Positions 51,839 to 60,253 of a DNA stretch of 64,000 nucleotides are shown here, in pieces. Position 1 is the first letter of the stretch; every line of letters starts with the position of its first letter. Location: contig NZ_JALAMS010000028.1 of the NCBI RefSeq assembly GCF_026790145.1, positions 62,001 to 126,000 on the forward strand, given 5' to 3'. The translations under genes were made by a program, and so were the position numbers. This stretch comes from Bacillus_I endophytica_A. Lineage in GTDB: Bacteria > Bacillota > Bacilli > Bacillales > Bacillaceae_H. The notes under the pieces are model-generated. The model saw only the letters and a list, made by a program, of their open reading frames with translations, had not been told where the DNA came from and searched no databases.

Positions 51839-52036
51839 ATGAATGGGCAATCTCGAGCAAATATCCGTGCAGGACTTTTAGTTAAAATTGTACTAAAAAA
51901 AGATCAGCGCACTGGAAAATTAACAGAAGGTATTGTAAAAGATATTTTAACTAATTCTAGCTTTCACCCTCATGGAATTAAAGTAAGACTAGAAGACGGA
52001 CAAGTTGGTCGAGTACAGGAAATTATCAAAGAATAA
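51839..52036 (+). CDS. ywbE: YwbE-family small basic protein (DUF2196)
   Basis: 65 residues, exactly the length of B. subtilis YwbE. The conserved core is present: NIRAGLLVKIVLKKDQRTGK, GIVKDILTNSSFHPHGIKV, RLEDGQVGRVQEI. It looks like a small beta-barrel (KOW-like) fold and may bind nucleic acid, but the role is unknown. RBS GTGGAGGTTTTTCACAT. The 17-bp terminator stem overlaps its last codons. Confidence 0.9.
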   Translation: MNGQSRANIRAGLLVKIVLKKDQRTGKLTEGIVKDILTNSSFHPHGIKVRLEDGQVGRVQEIIKE

Positions 52037-52055
52037 TTTCCTGTACTCGTTTTTT
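52010..52055 (+). terminator. Terminator overlapping the 3' end of ywbE
   Basis: CGAGTACAGGAAATTAT (52010-52026) and its exact complement (52033-52049) form a perfect 17-bp stem, loop CAAAGA, followed by TTTTTT. Confidence 0.93.
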
Positions 52056-52354
52056 ATTAATATAAAGCTTTTTCCTTTTATTTTATACAAAGACATCTTA
52101 AAAGTTTGGCATGAGAGAAATGACCAAACTTAAGAATAATTTTCTACTTAAACTTTTATTTTTAAAAAGTTGGTAGCGTTAACATCTAATACCCGCCAGA
52201 AATCTAAGCATGACAAGGAAAAAATGCATGTTTCAGAAAGATGGACAAGCCTATTTACTCGTGTTATTATCATTGTTATGTGAATTTTTTAGGTTACTTT
52301 ATACAACTATGAAAGCCTAAGCAAAACTAAATAAAGAAAGGAGCTTTCATCAAG
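52056..52354. other. Leader of glcU with a hairpin and cre site
   Basis: About 300 bp without genes. AAGTTTGG (52102-52109) and CCAAACTT (52124-52131) form a hairpin with a 14-nt loop and no T tract. A perfect cre match follows at 52170. The glcU RBS GAAAGGAGCTTTCATCAAG is itself within a short GAAAG/CTTTC repeat. Confidence 0.5.
52170..52185. promoter_or_regulatory. Catabolite-responsive element (cre) upstream of glcU
   Basis: TTGGTAGCGTTAACAT agrees with WTGNNARCGNWWWCAW at all positions, 170 bp upstream of the glcU start. It suggests CcpA control of glucose uptake. Whether it activates or represses depends on the start site, which I could not place. Confidence 0.65.
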
Positions 52355-53209
52355 ATGGACATCCTGTTAGCTCTTATCCCTGCTTTGTGTTGGGGGAGCT
52401 TAGTTCTATTTAACGTCAAACTAGGTGGTGGCCCTTATAGTCAAACACTTGGTACTACACTAGGAGCATTAATTTTTTCTGCGGTTATTTTTCTGTTTGT
52501 CCAACCAGAAATCGATACAAAGATTTTTGTAATCGGAGTCATTTCAGGTCTATTCTGGACACTTGGTCAAAGAAACCAACTTAAAAGTATTGAACATATG
52601 GGCGTATCTAAAACAATGCCAATTTCAACAGGAATGCAGTTAGTTTCAACTGCACTATTTGGTATGATTGTTTTTGGAGAATGGTCAACTGCTGTAAGCA
52701 TCTTATTCGGTTGCCTTGCTCTTGTATGTATTATTGTCGGAATTGTATTAACTTCATTAAAAGACAATACAGTAGAAGAGAAGCCTGGAGAACTAAAAAA
52801 AGGAATTGGAATTTTAATAGTTTCAACGATTGGTTATTTAGTATATGTTGTAATTGCTCAGTTAACTGGAGTTGACGGTTGGTCTGCGCTATTCCCTCAA
52901 GCTATCGGGATGGTAATTGGTGGCGTGCTGCTTACATATAAACATAAACCATTTAATAAATATGCCTTAAAGAACATTATTCCTGGTGTTGTTTGGGCAG
53001 TTGGGAACTTATTTTTATTCCTCTCACAGCCAAAAGTTGGCGTTGCGACGAGTTTTTCTCTTTCACAAATGGGAATTATCATTTCCACATTCGGTGGAAT
53101 CTTAATTCTTGGAGAAAAGAAAACTAAGCGTCAAATGATTGGAATTGTGATTGGGAGTGCGTTAATTATTATTGGCGCCGTATTCCTTGGGCTTGCAAAG
53201 GCAAGCTAA
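52355..53209 (+). CDS. glcU: Glucose uptake protein GlcU (glucose/ribose porter family)
   Basis: 284 residues, ten predicted helices in two related halves, as in DMT/GRP transporters. Characteristic openings: LIPALCWGSLVLFNVKLGG, GLFWTLGQRNQLKSIEHMG and PGVVWAVGNLFLFLSQPKVG. It imports glucose with H+ independent of the PTS. In several bacilli glcU is followed by gdh (glucose dehydrogenase); here a terminator follows instead. RBS AAGGAGCTTTCATCAAG. A cre site lies upstream. Confidence 0.9.
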   Translation: MDILLALIPALCWGSLVLFNVKLGGGPYSQTLGTTLGALIFSAVIFLFVQPEIDTKIFVIGVISGLFWTLGQRNQLKSIEHMGVSKTMPISTGMQLVSTALFGMIVFGEWSTAVSILFGCLALVCIIVGIVLTSLKDNTVEEKPGELKKGIGILIVSTIGYLVYVVIAQLTGVDGWSALFPQAIGMVIGGVLLTYKHKPFNKYALKNIIPGVVWAVGNLFLFLSQPKVGVATSFSLSQMGIIISTFGGILILGEKKTKRQMIGIVIGSALIIIGAVFLGLAKAS

Positions 53210-53240
53210 AAAAGAGGCGAATTATCGCCTCTTTTTTCTA
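53209..53240. terminator. Terminator between glcU and the convergent dioxygenase gene
   Basis: AAAAAGAGGCGA (53209-53220) and TCGCCTCTTTTT (53225-53236), perfect 12-bp stem, loop ATTA. Confidence 0.92.
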
Positions 53241-53282
53241 TTTATTTAATTGAAACCTTCCCTCTGTGAAAAGAGCAAATCT

Positions 53283-54260
53283 TTATTGATTTCCCTCAAA
53301 TTCTAATGGACGAAGACGTGATTCAATCTCCTCTCTTTTCGGTTCTAAAAACGGTGGTAATGAAAGTCGTTCACCTAATGTTTCTACTGATTCATCTTGA
53401 GCAAATCCCGGCGTATCTGTAGATAGTTCAAATAATATATTATTTGGTTCTCTAAAATAAAGAGCTCTAAAGTAAAATCGATCTACTTTTCCAGAGTTCA
53501 CAAAACCAGCTTGATTAATGCGTTTCGCCCACTCGTTATATTCTTCTTCATTTGGAACCCGAAATGCTACATGATGAACGCCACCTCTTCCTAAACGCTC
53601 CCTTGGTAAATCAGCTCTTATTGCAACATGTACTTCAGCTCCTACTCCCCCTTCTCCTGTTGCATATACTTCAACATCTGGATAATCTCCATCAAGGGAT
53701 GGATAAGAACCTACATAATAAAAACCTAATAACTCTTTTAATACTCGCACTGTTGGTTTTGCATCTGCAACAGTTAACGTAACAGCTCCAAGGCCAAGAA
53801 TACCATGCTCTTTTGGAATATCACTTCCATCCCATGCTTCGCCTGGAGCTACCCCTTTTTCATTATTATCTGCAACAAGAATAAGCTTTGTTCCTTCAAA
53901 GTCTTCAAAAGCTAATGTATCACGCCCAGCTCTTTTTTTAATTTCCTCATAATGAACACCTAATTTTTCAAAACGCTTAGCCCAATAATGGAGTGAGTCA
54001 GTACTCGCCACTCTTAGAGACGTTGAAGAAATACTGCTCGCTCCTTTATGTGTTCTACCAAGATGAGGAATATCAAAGAACGTTAATTCAGTTCCAGGAT
54101 TCCCCTTGGCATCTCCATAAAATAAATGATAAGACTCTGTATTATCTTGATTGACCGTCTTTTTAATAAGACGCATTCCCAGAATCCTCGTATAAAAAAG
54201 ATAATTTTTTTCTGCTTTTCCTGTTAAAATTGAAACATGATGTAACCCTGTTAAGTTCAT
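53283..54260 (-). CDS. Ring-cleaving (hydroquinone) dioxygenase, MhqA/MhqO type
   Basis: 325 residues made of two vicinal-oxygen-chelate (glyoxalase) modules. Module 1 starts LTGLHHVSILTGKAEKN and module 2 starts ILGLGAVTLTVADAK. Likely iron ligands are H8 of the first, the RGGVHHVAFRV histidine, and E in NILFELSTDTPGFA. This is the layout of B. subtilis MhqA and MhqO, which detoxify quinones and hydroquinones. RBS GAGGAGTGAAAGAAG. An inverted repeat resembling the MhqR box lies about 70 bp upstream, supporting quinone-responsive control. Confidence 0.86.
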   Translation of the reverse strand: MNLTGLHHVSILTGKAEKNYLFYTRILGMRLIKKTVNQDNTESYHLFYGDAKGNPGTELTFFDIPHLGRTHKGASSISSTSLRVASTDSLHYWAKRFEKLGVHYEEIKKRAGRDTLAFEDFEGTKLILVADNNEKGVAPGEAWDGSDIPKEHGILGLGAVTLTVADAKPTVRVLKELLGFYYVGSYPSLDGDYPDVEVYATGEGGVGAEVHVAIRADLPRERLGRGGVHHVAFRVPNEEEYNEWAKRINQAGFVNSGKVDRFYFRALYFREPNNILFELSTDTPGFAQDESVETLGERLSLPPFLEPKREEIESRLRPLEFEGNQ

Positions 54261-54328
54261 CTTCTTTCACTCCTCTTTAGTTAAAGTGATCTATTTCATT
54301 TAATATAAAATTATATCTCAAAATAAAA

Positions 54329-54346
54329 TATCTTCATTTCAAGATA
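54329..54346. promoter_or_regulatory. Putative MhqR-type operator
   Basis: TATCTTCATTTCAAGATA has perfect TATCTT/AAGATA arms with a 6-bp centre. B. subtilis MhqR (MarR family) binds sites of the form TATCTYGAATTCRAGATA upstream of mhqA and mhqNOP. Position before an MhqA-like gene makes this credible. Confidence 0.6.
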
Positions 54347-54429
54347 ATTGTAAATCATTATGGGAAGAAAAGTCAATTATTATAATATCAGCATATACTC
54401 TATCTAGTCTGATTATCCTTATAAAAATG

Positions 54430-54471
54430 AAAAAAGGCATAAACCCTTATTTTCTTGTAAAGGTTTATGCC
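54430..54471 (-). terminator. Terminator of nagE
   Basis: GGCATAAACC (54436-54445) pairs with GGTTTATGCC (54462-54471). On the minus strand a run of six T follows. Confidence 0.88.
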
Positions 54472-54498
54472 TCTTTCCTTTAATATTAAGTCGATAGT

Positions 54499-56394
54499 TT
54501 AAAACTTAATAACATCAGGAGTACCTTGCTTCTGATAACCAGACTTATTAAGTTTTACTTCTTTACCTTCCGATAAGTTTGTGAAGATAATTGGCGTTGT
54601 AATAGAAGGGGCATGTTTTTTTACATACTCTAAATCAATTTCTAACAACGGTGTTTCTTTCGTTATATGCTGCCCTTCCTGAACAAGCGCTTTGAATCCT
54701 TCCCCATTTAACTTTACTGTATCTATGCCAACATGAATGAGTATTTCTAATCCATTGTTCGTTTTTAAACCAATAGCATGCTTCGTTGGGAAGATGCTCA
54801 TTACCTCTCCTTCAATTGGAGAAACTAGTGTATTGCTAACTGGTTCAATAGCAAATCCATCCCCCATCATTTTAGAAGAGAATACTTCATCTTCCACTTC
54901 ACTAAGAGGTTTTACAGTTCCTTCAAATGGCAGAACAAACTCAACCTGAGCTGTGTCAGCTGTTTCTATTTCAGAACGTTCCTGTTCATTTTCTTTAGAG
55001 ATATTGATCGTTGCTGTCCCAGACTTCACTAATTGTTTCATTGCATCAGCAACAAATTCAACATCTGTACCTACGATAACTTGTACATTTGTTTTTCCTA
55101 ATTTCATTAAACCTCGAGCTCCGTGGCGCTTTAGATTAGACTCATTAATTTTGGATGTGTCTGCAACTTGCAAACGTAAACGTGTTGCACAGTTATCAAT
55201 AGTCGTTAAGTTTTCTTTTCCACCTAAATCTTTAATAAAATAAGATGCCATATCTACATATTTATCGCCTGTTTTTGAATCAGAATCTACAGTTTCCTCT
55301 ATTTCTTCATCTTCTTCACGACCTGGTGTTTGGATATTTAACGCTTTGATTAAGGTATAGAATATAACAAAGTAAATAATGGCATAAATAATGCCGATTC
55401 CTGCTAACAATAACGGCTTTTGAGCGATACCAAAGTTCAAGAAGTAATCAATTGCCCCTGCTGAAAAACCAAAGCCATGATGAATACCTAACATTACAGA
55501 AACTGCCATTGAGATTCCTGTTAGGATAGCGTGAATGACATATAAAAGCGGTGCTATGAACATAAATAAAAATTCGATTGGTTCTGTGATACCTGTTAGG
55601 AATGAAGTAAGAGCTAATCCAGCTAGCATACCTGTTACAGCTTTTCTTTTTTCTTTCTTTGCAGCTGCAATCATCGCAAGAGCTGCTGCTGGTAATCCGA
55701 ACATCATGACTGGGAAGAAACCTGTCATAAATGGTCCTGCTGTCGGATCCCCTGCGAAGAAGCGATTAATATCACCAGTTGCTCCATTATATTCTCCAAA
55801 TACAAACCAAACTAAACTGTTTAATACATGATGCAGTCCAACTGGAATTAATAAACGATTTAGAAGTCCGTATACTCCAGCCCCTATTGCTCCAGCTCCT
55901 GTAATCCAATTCCCAACATTATTAATTAACTCTTGAATTGGAGGCCATACTACTCCAAAAATACCTGCAAGCACTAACATCACTACTGACGTAATAATAG
56001 GAACAAAGCGCTTTCCTGCAAAAAAACCAAGCCATTCTGGAAGTTTAATATCTGAAAAACGATTATATAACAAACCAGCTGTAATCCCTGAAATAATTCC
56101 ACCTAAAACTGCCATATCTATATCTTTATCAATAGCAGCTGTTCCCTTTGTTAATACAAAGTAGCCAACAACCCCAGCAAGTGCTGCTGCTCCACTACCA
56201 TCTTTAGATAACCCAACGGCAATACCAAGGGCGAACAACAATGCCAAGTTTGCAAAAATAGCATCCCCGGCTTGAGCCATAAATGGAATATCTAGTAAAT
56301 CTTCTTGTCCTAAACGAAGTAACAAAGAAGCAGCTGGCAATACTGCAATTGGTAACATGAGTGATTTACCAATACGTTGTAGAAAATTCAACAT
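54499..56394 (-). CDS. nagE: PTS N-acetylglucosamine transporter, fused IIC-IIB-IIA
   Basis: 631 residues with domain order IIC (1-360; ten helices, LFALGIAVGLSKDGSGAAAL, GITEPIEFLFMFIAP), IIB (about 390-465; active cysteine in TIDNCATRLRLQV), then IIA (about 490-625; phosphorylated His in EILIHVGIDTVKLNGEGF). It imports N-acetylglucosamine and phosphorylates it at C6. B. subtilis NagP has no IIA domain, so this fused form is closer to E. coli NagE in layout. Divergent from nagA across shared NagR-like operators. RBS AGGAGATAAAAAC. Confidence 0.93.
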   Translation of the reverse strand: MLNFLQRIGKSLMLPIAVLPAASLLLRLGQEDLLDIPFMAQAGDAIFANLALLFALGIAVGLSKDGSGAAALAGVVGYFVLTKGTAAIDKDIDMAVLGGIISGITAGLLYNRFSDIKLPEWLGFFAGKRFVPIITSVVMLVLAGIFGVVWPPIQELINNVGNWITGAGAIGAGVYGLLNRLLIPVGLHHVLNSLVWFVFGEYNGATGDINRFFAGDPTAGPFMTGFFPVMMFGLPAAALAMIAAAKKEKRKAVTGMLAGLALTSFLTGITEPIEFLFMFIAPLLYVIHAILTGISMAVSVMLGIHHGFGFSAGAIDYFLNFGIAQKPLLLAGIGIIYAIIYFVIFYTLIKALNIQTPGREEDEEIEETVDSDSKTGDKYVDMASYFIKDLGGKENLTTIDNCATRLRLQVADTSKINESNLKRHGARGLMKLGKTNVQVIVGTDVEFVADAMKQLVKSGTATINISKENEQERSEIETADTAQVEFVLPFEGTVKPLSEVEDEVFSSKMMGDGFAIEPVSNTLVSPIEGEVMSIFPTKHAIGLKTNNGLEILIHVGIDTVKLNGEGFKALVQEGQHITKETPLLEIDLEYVKKHAPSITTPIIFTNLSEGKEVKLNKSGYQKQGTPDVIKF

Positions 56395-56450
56395 GTTTTT
56401 ATCTCCTTTTAAAGCGTTTTCTTTGCCTCATACTAACACAACTAACATAT

Positions 56451-56464
56451 AGTTGTCTATACCA
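56451..56464. promoter_or_regulatory. NagR (YvoA)-like operator on the nagE side
   Basis: AGTTGTCTATACCA is the exact reverse complement of the site at 56540-56553. It resembles the DasR/NagR family consensus built on TGGTCTAGACCA. It sits 57 bp before nagE. Confidence 0.75.
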
Positions 56465-56539
56465 AATAAAATGTTAAATATTATATCAATGGGGTTATTT
56501 GGATATTTAGTAATGGGGTTTTTCTGTTAAATTTTATAG

Positions 56540-56573
56540 TGGTATAGACAACTATATATAGATGGTATATACT
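56540..56573 (+). promoter_or_regulatory. nagA promoter overlapped by NagR-like operators
   Basis: TAGACA (56545-56550), 17-nt spacer, TATACT (56568-56573) make a good sigma-A promoter. TGGTATAGACAACT (56540-56553) covers the -35. A second half-matching site, TGGTATATACTAGA (56563-56576), covers the -10. Binding would occlude polymerase. Confidence 0.75.
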
Positions 56574-56653
56574 AGATACAAATGGTAAAACATAATGAAC
56601 GTGTTACCTACCTCTCTAATTATTACTTTTTACTTCTATAAAGGAGATTATGT

Positions 56654-57847
56654 ATGATAGAAAATCAAAATATCGTTATTTCCAATTTAATTATTTATAG
56701 CGACCTTGGGAAAATTCAAAATGGATATATTCGTATTTCAGATGGAAAAATCAAAGATATCGGATCAATCTCAGAGTATAAAACAGAACCAAATGATCAA
56801 GTCATTAAGTGTTCATCATCTTATAAACTAGTACCTGGAGCTATTGATATTCATATCCATGGAGTAGCAAATGCTGATGCAATGGATGCAACCCAAGAAT
56901 CATTAAAAACAATGGCTGCTACTCTTCCAAAAGAAGGAACAACAAGCTTTTTGGCTACAACAATGACTCAGTCAAATGAAGCTATTGAACAAGCTCTAAC
57001 AAACGTAGGGAATTTTATTAATAATCAAACAGTTCATGAACAAGCTGAAATAGTAGGTGTTCATTTAGAAGGTCCTTTTATTTCCCCAAAACGAGCAGGT
57101 GCTCAGCCACCTACTCATATTAAAGACCCTGACTTGTCTTTATTCAAACGATGGCAGGAAAATGCAGGGGGCCATATTAAATTAGTTACACTTGCTCCTG
57201 AACAACCGGGTGGATTAGAAATGGTCACTTATTTAAAAAGTCAGAACGTCGTTGCTTCTATTGGTCACTCAGATGCAACATACGATGAAATTGATGAAGC
57301 TATTCAAACAGGTCTCTCGCATGTAACACATTTATATAACGGAATGCGTGGACTGCATCATCGGGAGCCAGGGGTTCTAGGGGCTGCTTACTTACGCAAA
57401 GAACTGTTTGTTGAATTAATTACAGATGGCATTCATTGTCGACCTGAGATGGTAAAACTTGCTTACGATCAAATTACAAGTGATCGGATGATTTTAATCA
57501 CTGACTCTCTTCGTGCCAAATGGCTTAAAAATGGAACGTACGACTTAGGTGGGCAACCAGTTAACGTTGATAATACAACTGCGACTCTTGCAGATGGAAC
57601 GCTTGCTGGAAGTATTTTGAAAATGAATGATGCGATTAAAAATACAATAAACTACACAAATTGTTCACTAGAAGATATCGTGAAAATGACATCAGTCAAT
57701 CCTGCCAAACAACTTAATATTTTCGATCGAAAAGGAAGTATAGCTGTTGGAAAAGATGCTGATATCGTTATATTAAATGAAAACTTAGACGTAGAAATGA
57801 CATTTTGCCGAGGAACATTAGCTTATAAAAAGGAGCATACAAAATGA
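56654..57847 (+). CDS. nagA: N-acetylglucosamine-6-phosphate deacetylase NagA
   Basis: 397 residues of the amidohydrolase superfamily. Metal and catalytic motifs: DIHIHGVAN, VHLEGPFISP (metal Glu), IGHSDATYDE (metal His), SHVTHLYNGMRG (metal His), and ITDSLRA (catalytic Asp). It deacetylates GlcNAc-6-P to glucosamine-6-P. RBS AAGGAGATTATGT. It overlaps nagB by four bases (ATGA), indicating coupling. Promoter overlapped by NagR-like operators. Confidence 0.96.
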   Translation: MIENQNIVISNLIIYSDLGKIQNGYIRISDGKIKDIGSISEYKTEPNDQVIKCSSSYKLVPGAIDIHIHGVANADAMDATQESLKTMAATLPKEGTTSFLATTMTQSNEAIEQALTNVGNFINNQTVHEQAEIVGVHLEGPFISPKRAGAQPPTHIKDPDLSLFKRWQENAGGHIKLVTLAPEQPGGLEMVTYLKSQNVVASIGHSDATYDEIDEAIQTGLSHVTHLYNGMRGLHHREPGVLGAAYLRKELFVELITDGIHCRPEMVKLAYDQITSDRMILITDSLRAKWLKNGTYDLGGQPVNVDNTTATLADGTLAGSILKMNDAIKNTINYTNCSLEDIVKMTSVNPAKQLNIFDRKGSIAVGKDADIVILNENLDVEMTFCRGTLAYKKEHTK

Positions 57848-58587
57848 AGATTATTCAAGTAAAAAACTATGATGAAATGAGCAGCAAAGCAGCAGATATT
57901 TTAATAAAGAAAGTTCAAGAAAAAAAGAATGTAAAACTAGGTCTTGCAACTGGAGGAACACCAACGGGTTTATATAAAACATTAATTGAAGATCATAAGC
58001 AAAGTGGAACTTCTTACAAAGATGTAACTTCTTTTAATTTAGATGAATATATCGGGGTAGAAAAAGAAGATCCAAATAGCTATCACTACTACATGGTTGA
58101 CTCATTGTTTAAACATATTGATATCGAGCATACTTATTTACCTAATGGTCTAGCTCCTAATATTGAGAAAGAATGCAAACGTTATGATCAGTTAATCGCA
58201 GATCATGGTGGCATTGATTTGCAAATTCTTGGCATCGGCGAAAATGGACACATCGGATTTAATGAGCCTGGTACATCGTTTAATGCACCTACTCATGTTG
58301 TTACGCTAGAGGAATCAACACGCCAAGCAAATGCTCGTTATTTTAATTCAATTGAGGATGTACCGACACACGCTATTACAATGGGAATTGAAACAATCAT
58401 GAAAAGTAAAGAAATCTTATTACTTGTTTCAGGGGAAAAGAAAGCTGAAGCAATGAATAAATTACTTCAAGCAGACATCACTGAAGATTTTCCAGCATCT
58501 ATTTTGAAAAAGCATAATTGTGTTACAATAATTGCAGATCAACAAGCTTTGTCAGGTGTATTACACCTACAAAATATTTCAAATTAA
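57844..58587 (+). CDS. nagB: Glucosamine-6-phosphate deaminase NagB
   Basis: 247 residues of the NagB/isomerase fold: LGLATGGTPTGLYKTL, FNLDEYIG (catalytic Asp), LGIGENGHIGFNEPGT (catalytic Asp replaced by the E-H pair region as in the short Gram-positive class), and ITMGIETIMKSKEI. It converts glucosamine-6-P to fructose-6-P and ammonia. The protein is of the shorter, non-allosteric Bacillus type. Second gene of the nagA-nagB-nagR operon. Confidence 0.96.
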   Translation: MKIIQVKNYDEMSSKAADILIKKVQEKKNVKLGLATGGTPTGLYKTLIEDHKQSGTSYKDVTSFNLDEYIGVEKEDPNSYHYYMVDSLFKHIDIEHTYLPNGLAPNIEKECKRYDQLIADHGGIDLQILGIGENGHIGFNEPGTSFNAPTHVVTLEESTRQANARYFNSIEDVPTHAITMGIETIMKSKEILLLVSGEKKAEAMNKLLQADITEDFPASILKKHNCVTIIADQQALSGVLHLQNISN

Positions 58588-58600
58588 AATTGAACTTAGG

Positions 58601-58627
58601 ACAAGTAGGGATTTCACTACTTGTTTT
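58601..58627 (+). terminator. Weak hairpin between nagB and nagR
   Basis: ACAAGTAG (58601-58608) pairs with CTACTTGT (58617-58624), 8-nt loop, followed by TTTAAG. It may lower read-through into the regulator gene rather than end transcription. Confidence 0.5.
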
Positions 58628-58651
58628 AAGAGAATAAAGGAGAGAAATCTA

Positions 58652-59374
58652 GTGATTGATAAAAACTCACCTCTTCCGATTTATTATCAAATCGAAGAAC
58701 AAATAAAAAAACAAATAGAAAATGGTGAGTTACAGCAAAATGATGCTCTTCCTTCTGAACGTGAGTTTGCTGAACGTTTCCAAATTAGCCGAATGACTGT
58801 ACGTCAAGCTATTAATAATTTAGTTAACGAAGGCTACTTATATCGTCAAAAGGGTCGTGGTACCTTTGTATTAGGAAAGAAATTAGAACAGCAGCTCGTT
58901 GGTTTAACTAGCTTTACAGAAGACATGAAAGCGCGAGGAATGACTCCTAGTAGTAAATTATTGACATTCACTATTGTTCCATGTACTGATAAGATTGCGG
59001 AACAGCTTAAGATTTCTAAATACTCACCTATCTATGAAATTAAACGAATTCGCTTAGCTGACGAGATTCCAATGGCTTTAGAAACAGTCTATATGTCAGC
59101 AAATTTGGTTAAAGGTTTAACTGAAAGTATTGTTAATGAATCTCTGTATCAATATATTGAACAACATATCCATCTTAAAATTGGATATGCGACCCAAACT
59201 TTAGAGTCTTCCATATCTTCTGATCTTGAAATTGAACACTTAGGTGTTTCAAAGTTTGCACCTATTTTATTTATTCAACGAAATACGTATCTAGAAGATG
59301 GTACTCCTCTTGAAATTGTAAAGTCATCATATCGAGCTGACCGTTATAAATTCACTTTTACAATGACTAGATAA
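58652..59374 (+). CDS. nagR: GntR/HutC-family repressor NagR (YvoA)
   Basis: 240 residues from GTG 58652 behind AAAGGAGAGAAATCTA; the longer upstream frame overlaps nagB and has no RBS. N-terminal winged helix: PIYYQIEEQIKKQIENGEL, LPSEREFAERFQISRMTVRQ, YRQKGRGTFV. C-terminal UTRA effector domain (about 85-240), ending LEIVKSSYRADRYKF. YvoA of B. subtilis binds glucosamine-6-P or GlcNAc-6-P and represses nagAB and nagP. Third gene of the nag operon, with matching operators upstream of nagA and nagE. Confidence 0.93.
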   Translation: MIDKNSPLPIYYQIEEQIKKQIENGELQQNDALPSEREFAERFQISRMTVRQAINNLVNEGYLYRQKGRGTFVLGKKLEQQLVGLTSFTEDMKARGMTPSSKLLTFTIVPCTDKIAEQLKISKYSPIYEIKRIRLADEIPMALETVYMSANLVKGLTESIVNESLYQYIEQHIHLKIGYATQTLESSISSDLEIEHLGVSKFAPILFIQRNTYLEDGTPLEIVKSSYRADRYKFTFTMTR

Positions 59375-59393
59375 TAAATATAAGGAGTTAGCT

Positions 59394-60119
59394 ATGAGCA
59401 ATCAATATATAGAGGAAATAAAAGCTTTACTTTATAAGGTAGAAAAACAAGAAAAAACGATTATAGAGGAAGCAGCAACCCAAATCGTAAATAGTATTAA
59501 TTCACAAGGTATTATTCATTTATTTGGCTGTGGGCATTCACATATGTTAACAGAAGAACTATTTTATCGGTCTGGTGGTTTAGCTCCCATTCATCCTATC
59601 TTTATAGAGGAATTAATGCTTCATAAAGGTGCGTCTCGTTCTTCACAGTTAGAAAGAAAAAATAAGTATGCTCATACATTTATGAAAGAACAAGATATCC
59701 GTCCAGGAGATATATGTATCGTTGTCTCAACCTCTGGTATTAATCCAGTTCCTATTGATGTAGCACTTTTAGCAAAAGAAAAAGGGGCATATGCTATTGG
59801 TCTTACTTCCCCAATTTATGCAAAAAGCCGTCCTTCTCGTCATGAAAGTGGACATTATCTACATGACGTTGTGGATCTTGTTTTAGATAACCATATTCCA
59901 AAAGGTGATGTACTTCTAAATAAAAACGATATTAAATTTGGTTCAGGCTCTACTGTTATTGGCGCTATTATCCTTAATACTTTATTCTCTGAAGTAATTG
60001 AGAAAATGCTTCAAGCTGGACTAAACCCACCTATTTTTCAAAGTGGAAATATGGAAGGAGCAGATAACCATAATAAGCATTTAATTGCCCAATATAAAGA
60101 AAGAATTCCGTTTCTCTAA
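59394..60119 (+). CDS. SIS-domain phosphosugar-binding protein (UPF0309-like)
   Basis: 241 residues. One sugar isomerase (SIS) domain: IIHLFGCGHSHMLTEELFYRSGG, VVSTSGINPVPIDVALLAKEKG, IGLTSPIY and the late segment GSGSTVIGAIILNTLFSEV. It starts 19 bp after nagR with RBS AAGGAGTTAGCT, so it is probably the fourth gene of the nag operon. SIS proteins bind phosphosugars as isomerases, deaminases or etherases; this family is often annotated UPF0309 and has no proven reaction. The location suggests work on an amino sugar phosphate. Confidence 0.85.
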   Translation: MSNQYIEEIKALLYKVEKQEKTIIEEAATQIVNSINSQGIIHLFGCGHSHMLTEELFYRSGGLAPIHPIFIEELMLHKGASRSSQLERKNKYAHTFMKEQDIRPGDICIVVSTSGINPVPIDVALLAKEKGAYAIGLTSPIYAKSRPSRHESGHYLHDVVDLVLDNHIPKGDVLLNKNDIKFGSGSTVIGAIILNTLFSEVIEKMLQAGLNPPIFQSGNMEGADNHNKHLIAQYKERIPFL

Positions 60120-60213
60120 TCTACAAATATTCTTTTTTATCCCTAATGACTCCTTTTATACTCTTGATTGTTGCACTATCTCACTCATTAATGTACCAGT
60201 TCGGATTATCTTT

Positions 60214-60253
60214 AAGAAAAAAGGCACTGCGAGTGAGCGGTGCCTTTTTTCTT
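60214..60253. terminator. Bidirectional terminator between the nag operon and the TPR gene
   Basis: AAGAAAAAAGGCACTGC (60214-60230) pairs with GCGGTGCCTTTTTTCTT (60237-60253), 17 bp with one wobble, loop GAGTGA. Confidence 0.93.

Noticed and set aside
56408..56421. A cre site at the nagE leader (TTAAAGCGTTTTCT)
   Set aside because: Two mismatches at conserved positions; the NagR-like sites explain the region better.
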